Shown piece after piece: positions 1-5,805 of a stretch of DNA of 8,605 nt. The notes beneath the pieces were generated by a model that ran no database searches, was not told the DNA's origin, and was given only the letters and a program-made list of their open reading frames with translations. The first letter of the stretch is position 1; each line of letters opens with the position of its first letter. The translations under genes and the position numbers were made by a program. The stretch is from Planococcaceae bacterium UBA3378 (lineage in GTDB: Bacteria; Bacillota; Bacilli; Bacillales_A; Planococcaceae), in the NCBI GenBank assembly GCA_002359075.1, contig DEQA01000278.1, positions 1-8,605 on the forward strand. Direction: 5' to 3'.

Positions 1-252
1 TAAATTGTGCAGCGCCGCTGTTACATGCAGCTCTCCCACCGCATCTTCCAAATCGATGACAACCGATGTTAAATTGGGAAACTTTCTAGATAGTAAATCC
101 TGGGCAATCCGCGGCTTTGTAGCGGGCATATAGAGAATAGCTCCTAAGCAGTAAGCAAGGTACTCCTTAGCTGTATTTTTTGAAAAATACGTAGGCTGCT
201 TATAAAAAATAGATGTCAGTTCCTCTTGAGGTAATCCCATAAAAAAACGCAT
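1..252 (-). CDS. CitE/HpcH-like C-C bond lyase of the Ter module (5' part only)
   Basis: Only the first 84 codons are in the window; the gene continues past base 1. It starts at ATG 252-250 with a good GGAGG (263-259) seven bases before it. The visible protein has an YMPATKP stretch at residues 41-47 and a SVVIDLEDAVGE stretch ending near residue 74. The D-L-E-D-A-V signature (67-72) follows the beta strand that carries the acidic metal-binding residues in the HpcH/HpaI aldolase and citrate lyase beta (CitE) TIM-barrel family. A branch of that family is regularly encoded beside TerD genes as part of the predicted Ter biosynthetic module, so the reaction is probably cleavage or formation of a C-C bond in an unknown metabolite. 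It follows the terD array by 90 bases, with a terminator in between. The family call rests on a short N-terminal piece; the substrate is unknown. Confidence 0.72.
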   Translation of the reverse strand, partial: MRFFMGLPQEELTSIFYKQPTYFSKNTAKEYLAYCLGAILYMPATKPRIAQDLLSRKFPNLTSVVIDLEDAVGELHVTAALHNL

Positions 253-270
253 ATAAAACCTCCGTTTGAT

Positions 271-307
271 AAAAAAAAGCCGCCCCCTTTATGGAACGGC
301 TCCTTTT
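271..307 (-). terminator. Intrinsic terminator or attenuator between the third terD and the lyase gene
   Basis: Read on the minus strand, AGCCGTTCC (301-293) pairs with GGGGCGGCT (286-278) around a six-base loop, including two G-U pairs. It is followed directly by eight T (278-271); upstream A and G bases can extend the stem into the T run. This is a textbook Rho-independent terminator. The ribosome binding site of the lyase gene begins only eight bases after the T run, so the lyase must be reached by read-through, or from a promoter located upstream of the hairpin. Confidence 0.85.
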
Positions 308-342
308 GTACTTTATGAAAGTAAAACAGAATGAAGCAATTA

Positions 343-921
343 TTATACTGATAAGCCGTATGCTCGCACCAACGCAGCCAACCCGCCTTGGTAACCAGAG
401 CCGACCGCGTTAAATTTCCAATCCTGATTGTGTCGGTATAACTCACAGAACACGACCGCCGTTTCGATGGAGAAATCTTCTCCTAAGTCAAAACGAAGCA
501 CTTCATTATTTGTATCTTCATTTACCAACCGTACAAATGCATTGGCAATTTGGCCGAAGTTTTGGCGGCGTGCTTCTGCATCATGGATTGTTACAGTGAT
601 AGCGATACGGTCTACAGACTGCGGAACTTTGGATAAATCGACTTTAATCTGCTCATCGTCCCCGTCTCCCTCACCTGTGCGGTTATCACCTGTATGAATG
701 ACAGAGCCCTCTACACTTTGCAAATTATTATAGAAGATAAAATCCAGTTCATTACGGCATTTCCCATCTGCTCCAAGCAGGAAGACAGATGCATCCAAGT
801 CAAAGTCCTGGCCACCGTCGAAGTTCTTTACATCCCAGCCTAAGCCGATGATAATCCGTTGTAGAGATGGATCATTTTTTGTCAGATCAATACGTTGCCC
901 TTTGCTTAATTGAATTGCCAT
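343..921 (-). CDS. terD: TerD-family stress/tellurium-resistance protein (third of three)
   Basis: A 192-residue full-length TerD-domain protein, the usual size for the family (B. subtilis YceE type). TerD proteins are soluble beta-sandwich proteins that bind Ca2+ and are linked to tellurite, phage, envelope and oxidative stress. The two acidic clusters of the family are intact: DGGQDFDLDAS around residues 35-45 and GDNRTGEGDGDDE at 78-90. The family's C-terminal GSGYQGGLAAL block is at 174-184. Start ATG 921-919 is preceded by AGGAGGG (934-928); the gap from the previous terD is 13 bases, so the two are translationally close and in one transcript. It is very similar to the second TerD, consistent with tandem duplication. 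It is followed by the terminator at 307-271. The family call is secure; the exact role of each paralogue is not known. Confidence 0.95.
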   Translation of the reverse strand: MAIQLSKGQRIDLTKNDPSLQRIIIGLGWDVKNFDGGQDFDLDASVFLLGADGKCRNELDFIFYNNLQSVEGSVIHTGDNRTGEGDGDDEQIKVDLSKVPQSVDRIAITVTIHDAEARRQNFGQIANAFVRLVNEDTNNEVLRFDLGEDFSIETAVVFCELYRHNQDWKFNAVGSGYQGGLAALVRAYGLSV

Positions 922-934
922 ACGAGCCCTCCTC

Positions 935-1516
935 TTATCCTACCTGTAAGCCGAAATCATTACATAGCGCTGCAAGGCCGCCTTGGTAGCCTGAACCGAT
1001 TGCCGCGAACTTCCATTCTCCGCCGTGGCGGTACAGCTCACCTACTACTAGAGCTGTTTCAATAGAGAAATCTTCTCCCAGATCATAGCGGATCAGCTCC
1101 TGGCCGTTCGCATCATTGGCGATACGGATAAAGGCATTCGAGACCATGCCGAAGTTTTGGTTACGGCTTTCCGCATCATGGATTGTTACAGTGAATGTGA
1201 TTTTTTGGATAGTAGCCGGCACTTCATTCAATGTGACATATACTACCTCATCATCACCATCGCCATCACCTGTCAAGTTATCACCGGAGTGGACAACTGA
1301 ACCATTTCCGCCCGTTGTGTTGTTATAAAAAACAAAGTCACTTGGGTCTTTTACTTTTCCTGTTTCATCCAACAGGAAAACAGAAGTATCAAGGTCGAAA
1401 TCATGTCCGCCGTCATACTTATTTGTATCCCAGCCTAAACCAATCATTACTTTTTGCAACCCTGGATTTGATTTTGTTAAATCCACTTTTTGACCTTTTG
1501 CTAATGACACTACCAT
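935..1516 (-). CDS. terD: TerD-family stress/tellurium-resistance protein (second of three)
   Basis: A 193-residue TerD-domain protein beginning MVVSLAKGQKVDLTK. The frame is open upstream to 1555, but that extension (MCPIYIKKRRKYK) has no homology to the family and overlaps the end of the previous terD. ATG 1516-1514 has an AGGAGG nine bases before it, so I chose it. Acidic clusters are DGGHDFDLDTS (35-45) and GDNLTGDGDGDDE (78-90), the likely Ca2+ ligands. The C-terminal GSGYQGGLAAL block is at 174-184. The gap from the previous terD is 20 bases, and 13 bases separate it from the next. Length and features match B. subtilis YceD. No signal peptide or membrane segment is present, so it is cytoplasmic. 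Confidence 0.95.
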   Translation of the reverse strand: MVVSLAKGQKVDLTKSNPGLQKVMIGLGWDTNKYDGGHDFDLDTSVFLLDETGKVKDPSDFVFYNNTTGGNGSVVHSGDNLTGDGDGDDEVVYVTLNEVPATIQKITFTVTIHDAESRNQNFGMVSNAFIRIANDANGQELIRYDLGEDFSIETALVVGELYRHGGEWKFAAIGSGYQGGLAALCNDFGLQVG

Positions 1517-1524
1517 TTTATATT

Positions 1525-1532
1525 TCCTCCTT
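1525..1532 (-). promoter_or_regulatory. Ribosome binding site that fixes the second terD start
   Basis: The minus strand reads AAAAGGAGGAAATATAAAATG. The AGGAGG core, at 1531-1526, lies nine bases before ATG 1516. It sits downstream of the alternative upstream start at 1555 and so argues against the longer protein. Confidence 0.85.
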
Positions 1533-1536
1533 TTTT

Positions 1537-2151
1537 TTATGTAAATCGGGCACAAACTTCACCGAGCTTTTTATCCTGCGTAGCGGTGCCTATTGCGCCG
1601 AATTTCCATTCATTATTATGGCGGTAAATTTCCCCTGTAATAAGGGCTGTTTGATTTTGGTAATCCTCTGATAAATTATAGCGGATCAGCTCATTGTTTG
1701 TACTTGGATCCACTACCCGGATATACGCATTGCGAATCATACCGAAATGCTGCTGACGGCTTTGCGCATCATAAATATTCACTACAAAAACCAATTTATT
1801 AAACTGCGCCGGCACAGCGTTTAAAGTCACTGTGATGACTTCATCATCGCCATCGCCGTCGCCTGTTAAATTATCACCTGAATGGACCACTGATCCGCAC
1901 GCACTTGTTTTTCTGCCGAAGTAGACAACATCCTCCTGACGTGCAAGTTTATCATTTTGCAGCATAAGAACGGACGCGTCACAGTCGATATTGGGCTTTG
2001 AACTGCCGCCACCCCCGAAAAGTCCACTTAAAAAGCCGCCGCTGCTTTTCTGCTCAACCGGATCCCATCCGAGTCCGACGACGATTTTACTTAATCCAGC
2101 GTTCCCTTTCGTTAAATCGACACGCTGGCCTTTTTGAAGATTTACTACCAA
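1537..2151 (-). CDS. terD: TerD-family protein with a glycine-rich insertion (first of three)
   Basis: A 204-residue TerD-domain protein and the divergent member of the array. It starts at TTG 2151-2149, with AAGGAAG (2167-2161) nine bases before it; no in-frame ATG gives the family N-terminus MVVNLQKGQRVDLTK. After GLGWD (residues 26-30) the usual DGGxDFDLD cluster is replaced by an insertion rich in Gly, Ser and Phe (SSGGFLSGLFGGGGSS, about 36-51), followed by NIDCDAS (54-60), so only D56 and D58 of the first acidic cluster remain. The second cluster GDNLTGDGDGDDE (92-104) is intact. The C-terminus has GTATQDKKLGEV instead of GSGYQGGLAAL. It probably corresponds to B. subtilis YceC, the first and slightly longer TerD there. 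It follows yceG by 85 bases. The insertion could change Ca2+ binding or provide a binding surface; that part is inference. Confidence 0.93.
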   Translation of the reverse strand: MVVNLQKGQRVDLTKGNAGLSKIVVGLGWDPVEQKSSGGFLSGLFGGGGSSKPNIDCDASVLMLQNDKLARQEDVVYFGRKTSACGSVVHSGDNLTGDGDGDDEVITVTLNAVPAQFNKLVFVVNIYDAQSRQQHFGMIRNAYIRVVDPSTNNELIRYNLSEDYQNQTALITGEIYRHNNEWKFGAIGTATQDKKLGEVCARFT

Positions 2152-2211
2152 TCGAGCACACTTCCTTTCGTCCTAATTATCTAACAATTAAATACTACCA
2201 TTTCCTATATC

Positions 2212-2228
2212 GCATTTCCAAAAAATGC
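2212..2228 (-). other. Small hairpin between yceG and the first terD
   Basis: GCATTT (2228-2223 on the minus strand) pairs with AAATGC (2217-2212) around a five-base loop. No T run follows, so it is not a terminator. It lies just after the yceG stop and could stabilise the end of the message. It may also be chance in AT-rich sequence. Confidence 0.3.
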
Positions 2229-2236
2229 TCCACCTT

Positions 2237-3871
2237 TTAAAAGTCCCTGCGTTTCATTCGGTCAAAAATATTTTTCAGCGAAAGGCGTTTCCCCTCTTTT
2301 GGCTCTTTTTTCTCTTGTATAACATCCTTTAATGTGAGATGGAACTCCATTTTTTCCAGTCTGTGTGTCATCAGAATAGATTCCGTCAAAAAGAGTTCAA
2401 TATTTGTGCTGCCGCTTGGCGAGAAAATAAAAACATCAAACCCTAAAAACGCCAAGAACACTAATAACACAGCATCTCCCCGCTGCATCTTTGCATCTTC
2501 TTCAATAAACAGGATATATTTCGGATTCTCGTAACTATAGTCAAATTGACGGTAAAGACGAAGTGTCTCCTCCTCCAGCTTGAAGAGCTGCCCCATAATA
2601 TACCCCTTGTAGTCAACATCCGACTCATGGGGCAGGCGCTCTATGATTTGCAAATCGATTAAACGGATGATTGTCTTCGCTATATTCCGCTGGTTTGCTG
2701 CCGGCAGCTCTTTGTACGGCCAGTTACGCATTTGAATCATTTTCTCAGCGTCCAATTCTCCGTTCGTACTCGCATCCTGGACATAATACTGCATATTGGC
2801 CCGCTGCGGTTCAATGATCGGGAATGTATGGACAATTTGAGACAGCGGGTTTTCCTTCAGGCGTTTCAGCTGGTCTGCATATTCCTGCCGGTTTGCTGCC
2901 ACTCCGTCTATTTTTCCGAAAAGAACCGGAAGATACACATGCTCTTCATCTGCATCGAAACCTTCCCGGTGCTCCATTTTTGCCTCAGTGACAATAAACA
3001 TCTCATCATACGTTGTATTCAGCATGACCGCCCTCGTCTCATGGTCAAGGTATTTCCATGGGTAATTGAGTTTGGAAGACTCATAAAAGTTTTGCTTCAT
3101 TGTTTCATAAGTCCGGGCTGTCACGGTCTGTACTTGAAGCGGCTTTTCATGAGGAAATTCAAACAGCGGGCTTGTCGATGCAAGCTTTATTGCCGGAATG
3201 CCGAAAAGTCCGTATTTCTCCAACGGATTTTCCGCAGTCGGTTCGAAAATGACAATATCGCAGCCAAACAAATAAAGGAAATAAACGAAATACGCTTCGC
3301 TTTCTCTCATCGGTCCATACCAAAGAACTTTAGGCATTTTCTCCTCAAATGGCGCTTCCTGCATCCAAAGCGGAAAATAGTGCTTAGACCATTTCACTAA
3401 ATCCAAAAAGATACGCTGAAGATTAGGATGCGATAATTTAGGATATTTCTGGTCCATCTGCTCCAGCCAGCTTTTAAATGTCTGCACCATATGCTGCCTA
3501 TATGGCGTATTTGTCAAAGGCAGTAATTGCCGTGCCGTGAAAAAAGCCAGCATTCGATTGAGAGATAACGGCGACTGTTTATGTATTTGTAGAATATTGA
3601 CAATTTCCGTCCGTGTTTCAGCCTCGATTGCCTTTGGTAACGAATCAAATAACATGGACCAGCCAACCGGCAATGATTTCAGATGGTATAAATATTCTTT
3701 CATATTATGCTCATCATCAAAAATACCGAGCATAATCTGGGCAATCCTTGTGTATTGGAATGTGGAATCACTTGTAGTATAGTTTGGTCTCGATGCTAAC
3801 GGCTGCGTAATGATACTCTCCCATTGCTGTGCTGACGGGTCAGTATAATCGAGCGGTTGAAATATAATCAC
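2237..3871 (-). CDS. yceG: YceG-like protein of the Ter-associated biosynthetic module
   Basis: About 544 residues (547 if the upstream GTG 3880 is used), close to the length of B. subtilis YceG, which is encoded beside TerD and TerC genes. I chose GTG 3871-3869 because the AGAGGTGAGG sequence lies before it and over the upstream GTG. No transmembrane segment or signal peptide is evident. In 547-residue numbering, two segments resemble each other: about 183-215 (KVLWYGP.., then YLFGCDIVIFEPT) and about 454-489 (KYILFIEE.., then FLGFDVFIFSPS). Each looks like beta-alpha-beta of a Rossmann-like fold preceded by a helical stretch, so the protein seems to hold two related modules. The tail (about 521-547) is lysine- and arginine-rich. 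YceG proteins are predicted members of the Ter biosynthetic module; no reaction is established. It heads this operon, before three terD genes. Confidence 0.85.
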   Translation of the reverse strand: MIIFQPLDYTDPSAQQWESIITQPLASRPNYTTSDSTFQYTRIAQIMLGIFDDEHNMKEYLYHLKSLPVGWSMLFDSLPKAIEAETRTEIVNILQIHKQSPLSLNRMLAFFTARQLLPLTNTPYRQHMVQTFKSWLEQMDQKYPKLSHPNLQRIFLDLVKWSKHYFPLWMQEAPFEEKMPKVLWYGPMRESEAYFVYFLYLFGCDIVIFEPTAENPLEKYGLFGIPAIKLASTSPLFEFPHEKPLQVQTVTARTYETMKQNFYESSKLNYPWKYLDHETRAVMLNTTYDEMFIVTEAKMEHREGFDADEEHVYLPVLFGKIDGVAANRQEYADQLKRLKENPLSQIVHTFPIIEPQRANMQYYVQDASTNGELDAEKMIQMRNWPYKELPAANQRNIAKTIIRLIDLQIIERLPHESDVDYKGYIMGQLFKLEEETLRLYRQFDYSYENPKYILFIEEDAKMQRGDAVLLVFLAFLGFDVFIFSPSGSTNIELFLTESILMTHRLEKMEFHLTLKDVIQEKKEPKEGKRLSLKNIFDRMKRRDF

Positions 3872-3874
3872 TAG

Positions 3875-3884
3875 CCTCACCTCT
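3875..3884 (-). promoter_or_regulatory. Ribosome binding site of yceG
   Basis: The minus strand reads AGAGGTGAGGCTAGTG. GAGGTG, which matches the anti-Shine-Dalgarno well, lies six bases before GTG 3871 and overlaps the other possible start, GTG 3880, which itself lacks a site upstream. Confidence 0.65.
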
Positions 3885-3901
3885 TTTATTTAGCAAATAC
3901 A

Positions 3902-3930
3902 TTTAAATTATACTTTATTTCGCGTGTCAA
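3902..3930 (-). promoter_or_regulatory. Candidate promoter region of the yceG-terD operon
   Basis: On the minus strand there is a perfect TTGACA (3930-3925) and a perfect TATAAT (3912-3907), but only 12 bases separate them, too few for a sigma-A promoter made of both. TTGACA could instead work with TTTAAA (3907-3902) at 17 bases, or TATAAT with a poor -35. I saw no clear ECF (GAAAC/CGTC-type) or sigma-B promoter, although the B. subtilis yce operon is known as a multi-sigma stress operon. Which site is used cannot be told from sequence. Confidence 0.4.
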
Positions 3931-3983
3931 TAGTATGAAACACTCTGCTGACGTCTGAATTTTTTTACAACTTTTCCCTATAA

Positions 3984-4074
3984 GGAACAAATGTGCTGAA
4001 GCGCTTGTTACCAACCGACAAGCTGCCTGCTCCCCTGGGTGAAACGATGCGTTTCCTCACTTCAGGTCATTTTT
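3984..4074 (+). other. Two strong hairpins followed by T5, possible plus-strand structured RNA
   Basis: Hairpin 1 (3984-4012) pairs GG-AACAA-GTGC with GCGC-TTGTT-CC around a TGAA tetraloop, with small bulges. Hairpin 2 (4034-4066) pairs all 13 bases of CCTGGGTGAAACG with a 17-base right arm around an ATG loop, with bulges of one and three bases. T5 (4070-4074) follows. The G-U pairs (one in hairpin 1, two in hairpin 2) exist only in plus-strand RNA; in minus-strand RNA they become A-C mismatches. This favours a plus-strand transcript ending near 4074, but I found no convincing promoter for it. The alternative is a leader or spacer element upstream of yceG. Confidence 0.4.
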
Positions 4075-4514
4075 GACTTATTTAAAGTAAGCATCCTGTA
4101 TGGTCAAATGCCATCATACGTGTAACTTTCTTTCCCTGTATGAAATAGGCTAGGAAATATAGTAGGTTTGAACGCATCAATCTTCAGGATCAGCAATTTG
4201 TTCATTTACGGGCATCGATTGTTACACTTAATTCATGCAAAACCTTTTTCGTGTTGTAAAAATGAAAACCTTCTGCCTCTATTTGCGGCAAATGCTCGAT
4301 TTTTTCGCAATTATTGCAACAAAACTGAAGAAAATCAGCTTTGTTTTCTGCTGTTTTTTTGCACCTTTTGCTTCGAATATAGGAAAACATAGGATGATTT
4401 ACACTCAAAAGTTAATGCTTAACCGGCTTAAAATAGATGAAAAAGCAACAATTTTGATCAATAAATGGACGTTTTTAAACCGGAAATAGGTGTTTAATTG
4501 GATGAGTGCGCAGC
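4075..4514. other. AT-rich intergenic stretch, no supported gene
   Basis: Open frames here are short, lack ribosome binding sites, and encode low-complexity products rich in Cys, Phe and Lys, with no family resemblance. I see no RNA gene, no insertion sequence and no clear promoter. A TTGACC (4107-4102, minus) with TTAAAT 16 bases on is a weak promoter-like pair that would give a leader of roughly 200 bases for yceG. Confidence 0.5.
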
Positions 4515-4560
4515 AAAAAACCAGTATACGTAAACTCCCAGCAACCCGGAAACCGTATGG
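4515..4560 (-). terminator. Weak terminator-like hairpin with T6 on the minus strand
   Basis: In minus-strand RNA, CCA-UACG (4560-4554) pairs with CGUA-UGG (4530-4527 and 4523-4521), with a three-base bulge. Inside this, UUUCC (4552-4548) pairs with GGGAG (4539-4535), partly through G-U pairs. Six T follow (4520-4515). No minus-strand gene ends just upstream, since terC already has its own terminator, so either a small transcript starts between about 4560 and 4830 or the likeness is accidental. Confidence 0.3.
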
Positions 4561-4828
4561 CTGCTTGCTTTTGAAATAAAAAACAACCCTGTCTTTTTTC
4601 TTCCGGCTATTTTTCACTAGCTGTTTAGCCTGATACACCAATTGGACATACAACTTATAAAAAAATAAGTACCATGTCATTTATTTATAGTTAAGTTGTA
4701 TATCAAATGCGGCAAGCTTCTGTTTTTTGTTTGGGAATAATGATCACTACATTTTTCAAACTAACAAATGGGGCTGTCTTTTTTTATGTAATGGGTTTTA
4801 GGAAATTTGCTCATGATGAGTTACTTAA
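4561..4828. other. AT-rich intergenic stretch, no supported gene
   Basis: Apart from the inverted repeat, I see nothing coding. A minus-strand frame at 4680-4405 has no ribosome binding site and a low-complexity product. A GGGGCTGTC followed by seven T near 4770-4787 resembles half of the terC terminator but has no partner arm beside it. Confidence 0.5.
4648..4701. repeat. Ten-base inverted repeat in the terC-yceG spacer
   Basis: ATACAACTTA (4648-4657) and TAAGTTGTAT (4692-4701) are perfect inverted copies 34 bases apart. A smaller hairpin, ACTTAT/ATAAGT (about 4653-4670), shares the left arm. There is no transposase and no clear target-site duplication. It could be a remnant of a small element, a binding site, or chance in AT-rich DNA. 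Confidence 0.3.
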
Positions 4829-4866
4829 CAAAAAAAGGGACAGCTTTCGAGAAGCCTGTCCCTTTT
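4829..4866 (-). terminator. Intrinsic terminator of terC
   Basis: In the minus-strand direction AAAAGGGACAG (4866-4856) pairs with CTGTCCCTTTT (4843-4833). The loop can partly pair as GCTT/AAGC with one bulged base. The right arm runs into seven T (4837-4831), then GTT. It begins two bases after the terC stop. The A-rich flanks could also let it end plus-strand transcripts. Confidence 0.9.
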
Positions 4867-4868
4867 CC

Positions 4869-5621
4869 TTATGATGTACGTCCTTTTCCCTTATTTGCAT
4901 AATGGATAATAATAGTAATAGCAAATGCCGCGATTAAAATAGCAAAGAATAGGTAATGAGAGATCTCGATTCCTACGATACTCAGCAGCATTTTGATCGC
5001 AATGATACCGATCAGGATGAAAGCTGTCGTTTCCAGCTCTGGAATCTTATCGATCAATGTAACGAAAATACCAGCGATGGTACGCATCATCAAAATCCCG
5101 ATCATTCCGCCGATAAGCAGTACCCATACCTTATCTGAAATAGCGAATGCCGCCAAAATGGAGTCAACCGAGAAGGCGACATCCATGAGCTCAACTGAAA
5201 CTACTGTTGCCCAGAAAACGCCAAATACGCGGACAAGCCAGCTTTGTTTGTTGAATTCCTTTCCTTCCTCTTCATCTCCGGACTTATTGATGAAGTGGGA
5301 AATACAAATCCATGCCAAGTAGGCACCGCCTAATAGCTTGATAAACCAGAACTTAACAAGATAGACACCGATACCGATAAATATAAAACGGAAAATATAA
5401 GCACCGATCAATCCGTAAAGCAATGCTTTTTTACGTTGTTTTTCAGGTAAGTGTTTAACGAGAATGGCCAGAACAAGCGCATTATCAGCCGACAGCAGCC
5501 CCTCAATGATCACTAATGAAAAAATAAGCCCCCAAGATACAGGGTCTGTCAGTACTTCACCCCACATATGCCAATCGAAAAACATAGCATATGTGTCTAA
5601 TATTTGATTAATAACATCCAA
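4869..5621 (-). CDS. terC: TerC-family integral membrane protein (MeeF/MeeY type)
   Basis: A 250-residue membrane protein with about seven hydrophobic segments (roughly 28-54, 66-89, 91-110, 131-152, 163-185, 196-217, 222-240). The two family signatures with metal-coordinating acidic residues are present: EGLLSADNA (40-48) and ELMDVAFSVDSI (144-155), both within membrane segments, as expected for a LysE-like transporter fold. An acidic loop, GDEEEGKEF, lies at 115-123. In B. subtilis the relatives YceF (MeeF) and YkoY (MeeY) export Mn2+ and help metallate secreted enzymes; that is the best functional guess here. It starts at TTG 5621-5619, with AAGGTGGGG seven bases before it and no in-frame ATG near. 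Length is close to B. subtilis YceF (about 257). It is flanked by its own promoter-like site and terminator, so it is transcribed alone, about 1 kb before yceG. Confidence 0.95.
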   Translation of the reverse strand: MDVINQILDTYAMFFDWHMWGEVLTDPVSWGLIFSLVIIEGLLSADNALVLAILVKHLPEKQRKKALLYGLIGAYIFRFIFIGIGVYLVKFWFIKLLGGAYLAWICISHFINKSGDEEEGKEFNKQSWLVRVFGVFWATVVSVELMDVAFSVDSILAAFAISDKVWVLLIGGMIGILMMRTIAGIFVTLIDKIPELETTAFILIGIIAIKMLLSIVGIEISHYLFFAILIAAFAITIIIHYANKGKGRTS

Positions 5622-5628
5622 ATTAATT

Positions 5629-5637
5629 CCCCACCTT
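5629..5637 (-). promoter_or_regulatory. Ribosome binding site of terC
   Basis: AAGGTGGGG on the minus strand lies seven bases before TTG 5621 and supports this non-ATG start. Confidence 0.7.
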
Positions 5638-5703
5638 ACATTTTGCTAAAGCTACTTATTTAGAACGTATTTAATATAGTAGTCTATATTTGCTCCTAAA
5701 ACC

Positions 5704-5748
5704 AGTAATTTATAAATTACTAGAAACCCCATTACTTGATGAAGTAAT
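5704..5748 (-). promoter_or_regulatory. Two hairpins with mutually exclusive pairing in the terC leader
   Basis: Two palindromes sit in tandem: ATTACTT-loop-AAGTAAT (5748-5731, four-base loop) and the perfect 18-base AGTAATTTATAAATTACT (5721-5704). The first arm, AAATTACT (5750-5743), also matches the third arm, AGTAATTT (5721-5714), over eight bases, so RNA could fold as two hairpins or as one alternative stem with a 21-base loop. As DNA, the same motif gives four AGTAAT/ATTACT half-sites in 45 bases, possibly an operator. It lies about 80 bases before the start codon, inside the predicted leader. No known metal riboswitch consensus is visible. Confidence 0.45.
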
Positions 5749-5768
5749 TTAACTCTTTTTTGCATTCT

Positions 5769-5799
5769 ATTATAACGTTCTTCCCCGATTCCCTGTTAT
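5769..5799 (-). promoter_or_regulatory. Candidate sigma-A promoter of terC
   Basis: A perfect TATAAT (5774-5769) is preceded by ATAACA (5799-5794), four of six matches to TTGACA, at a wide 19-base spacing. A start near 5762 would give a leader of about 140 bases. A CCCCG/CGGGG inverted repeat (5783-5787 and 5801-5805) overlaps the spacer and the upstream edge. Confidence 0.45.
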
Positions 5800-5805
5800 A
5801 CGGGG

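Noticed and set aside
428..1328. Plus-strand frames inside the terD genes
   Set aside because: They are shadows of the terD genes; their serine- and proline-rich stretches come from the reverse complement of the Asp-Gly acidic clusters.
3945..3955. ECF-sigma promoter from TGAAAC and CGTC near 3935-3954
   Set aside because: Only ten bases separate the two elements (about 16 are needed), and they face away from yceG.
4202..4680. Minus-strand open frames of 68 and 91 codons
   Set aside because: No ribosome binding sites, low-complexity AT-rich translations, and overlap with plus-strand frames of equal quality.
4765..4790. GGGGCTGTC followed by T7 as an insertion-sequence end
   Set aside because: Resembles common transposon termini, but no second end, target duplication or transposase remnant is present.
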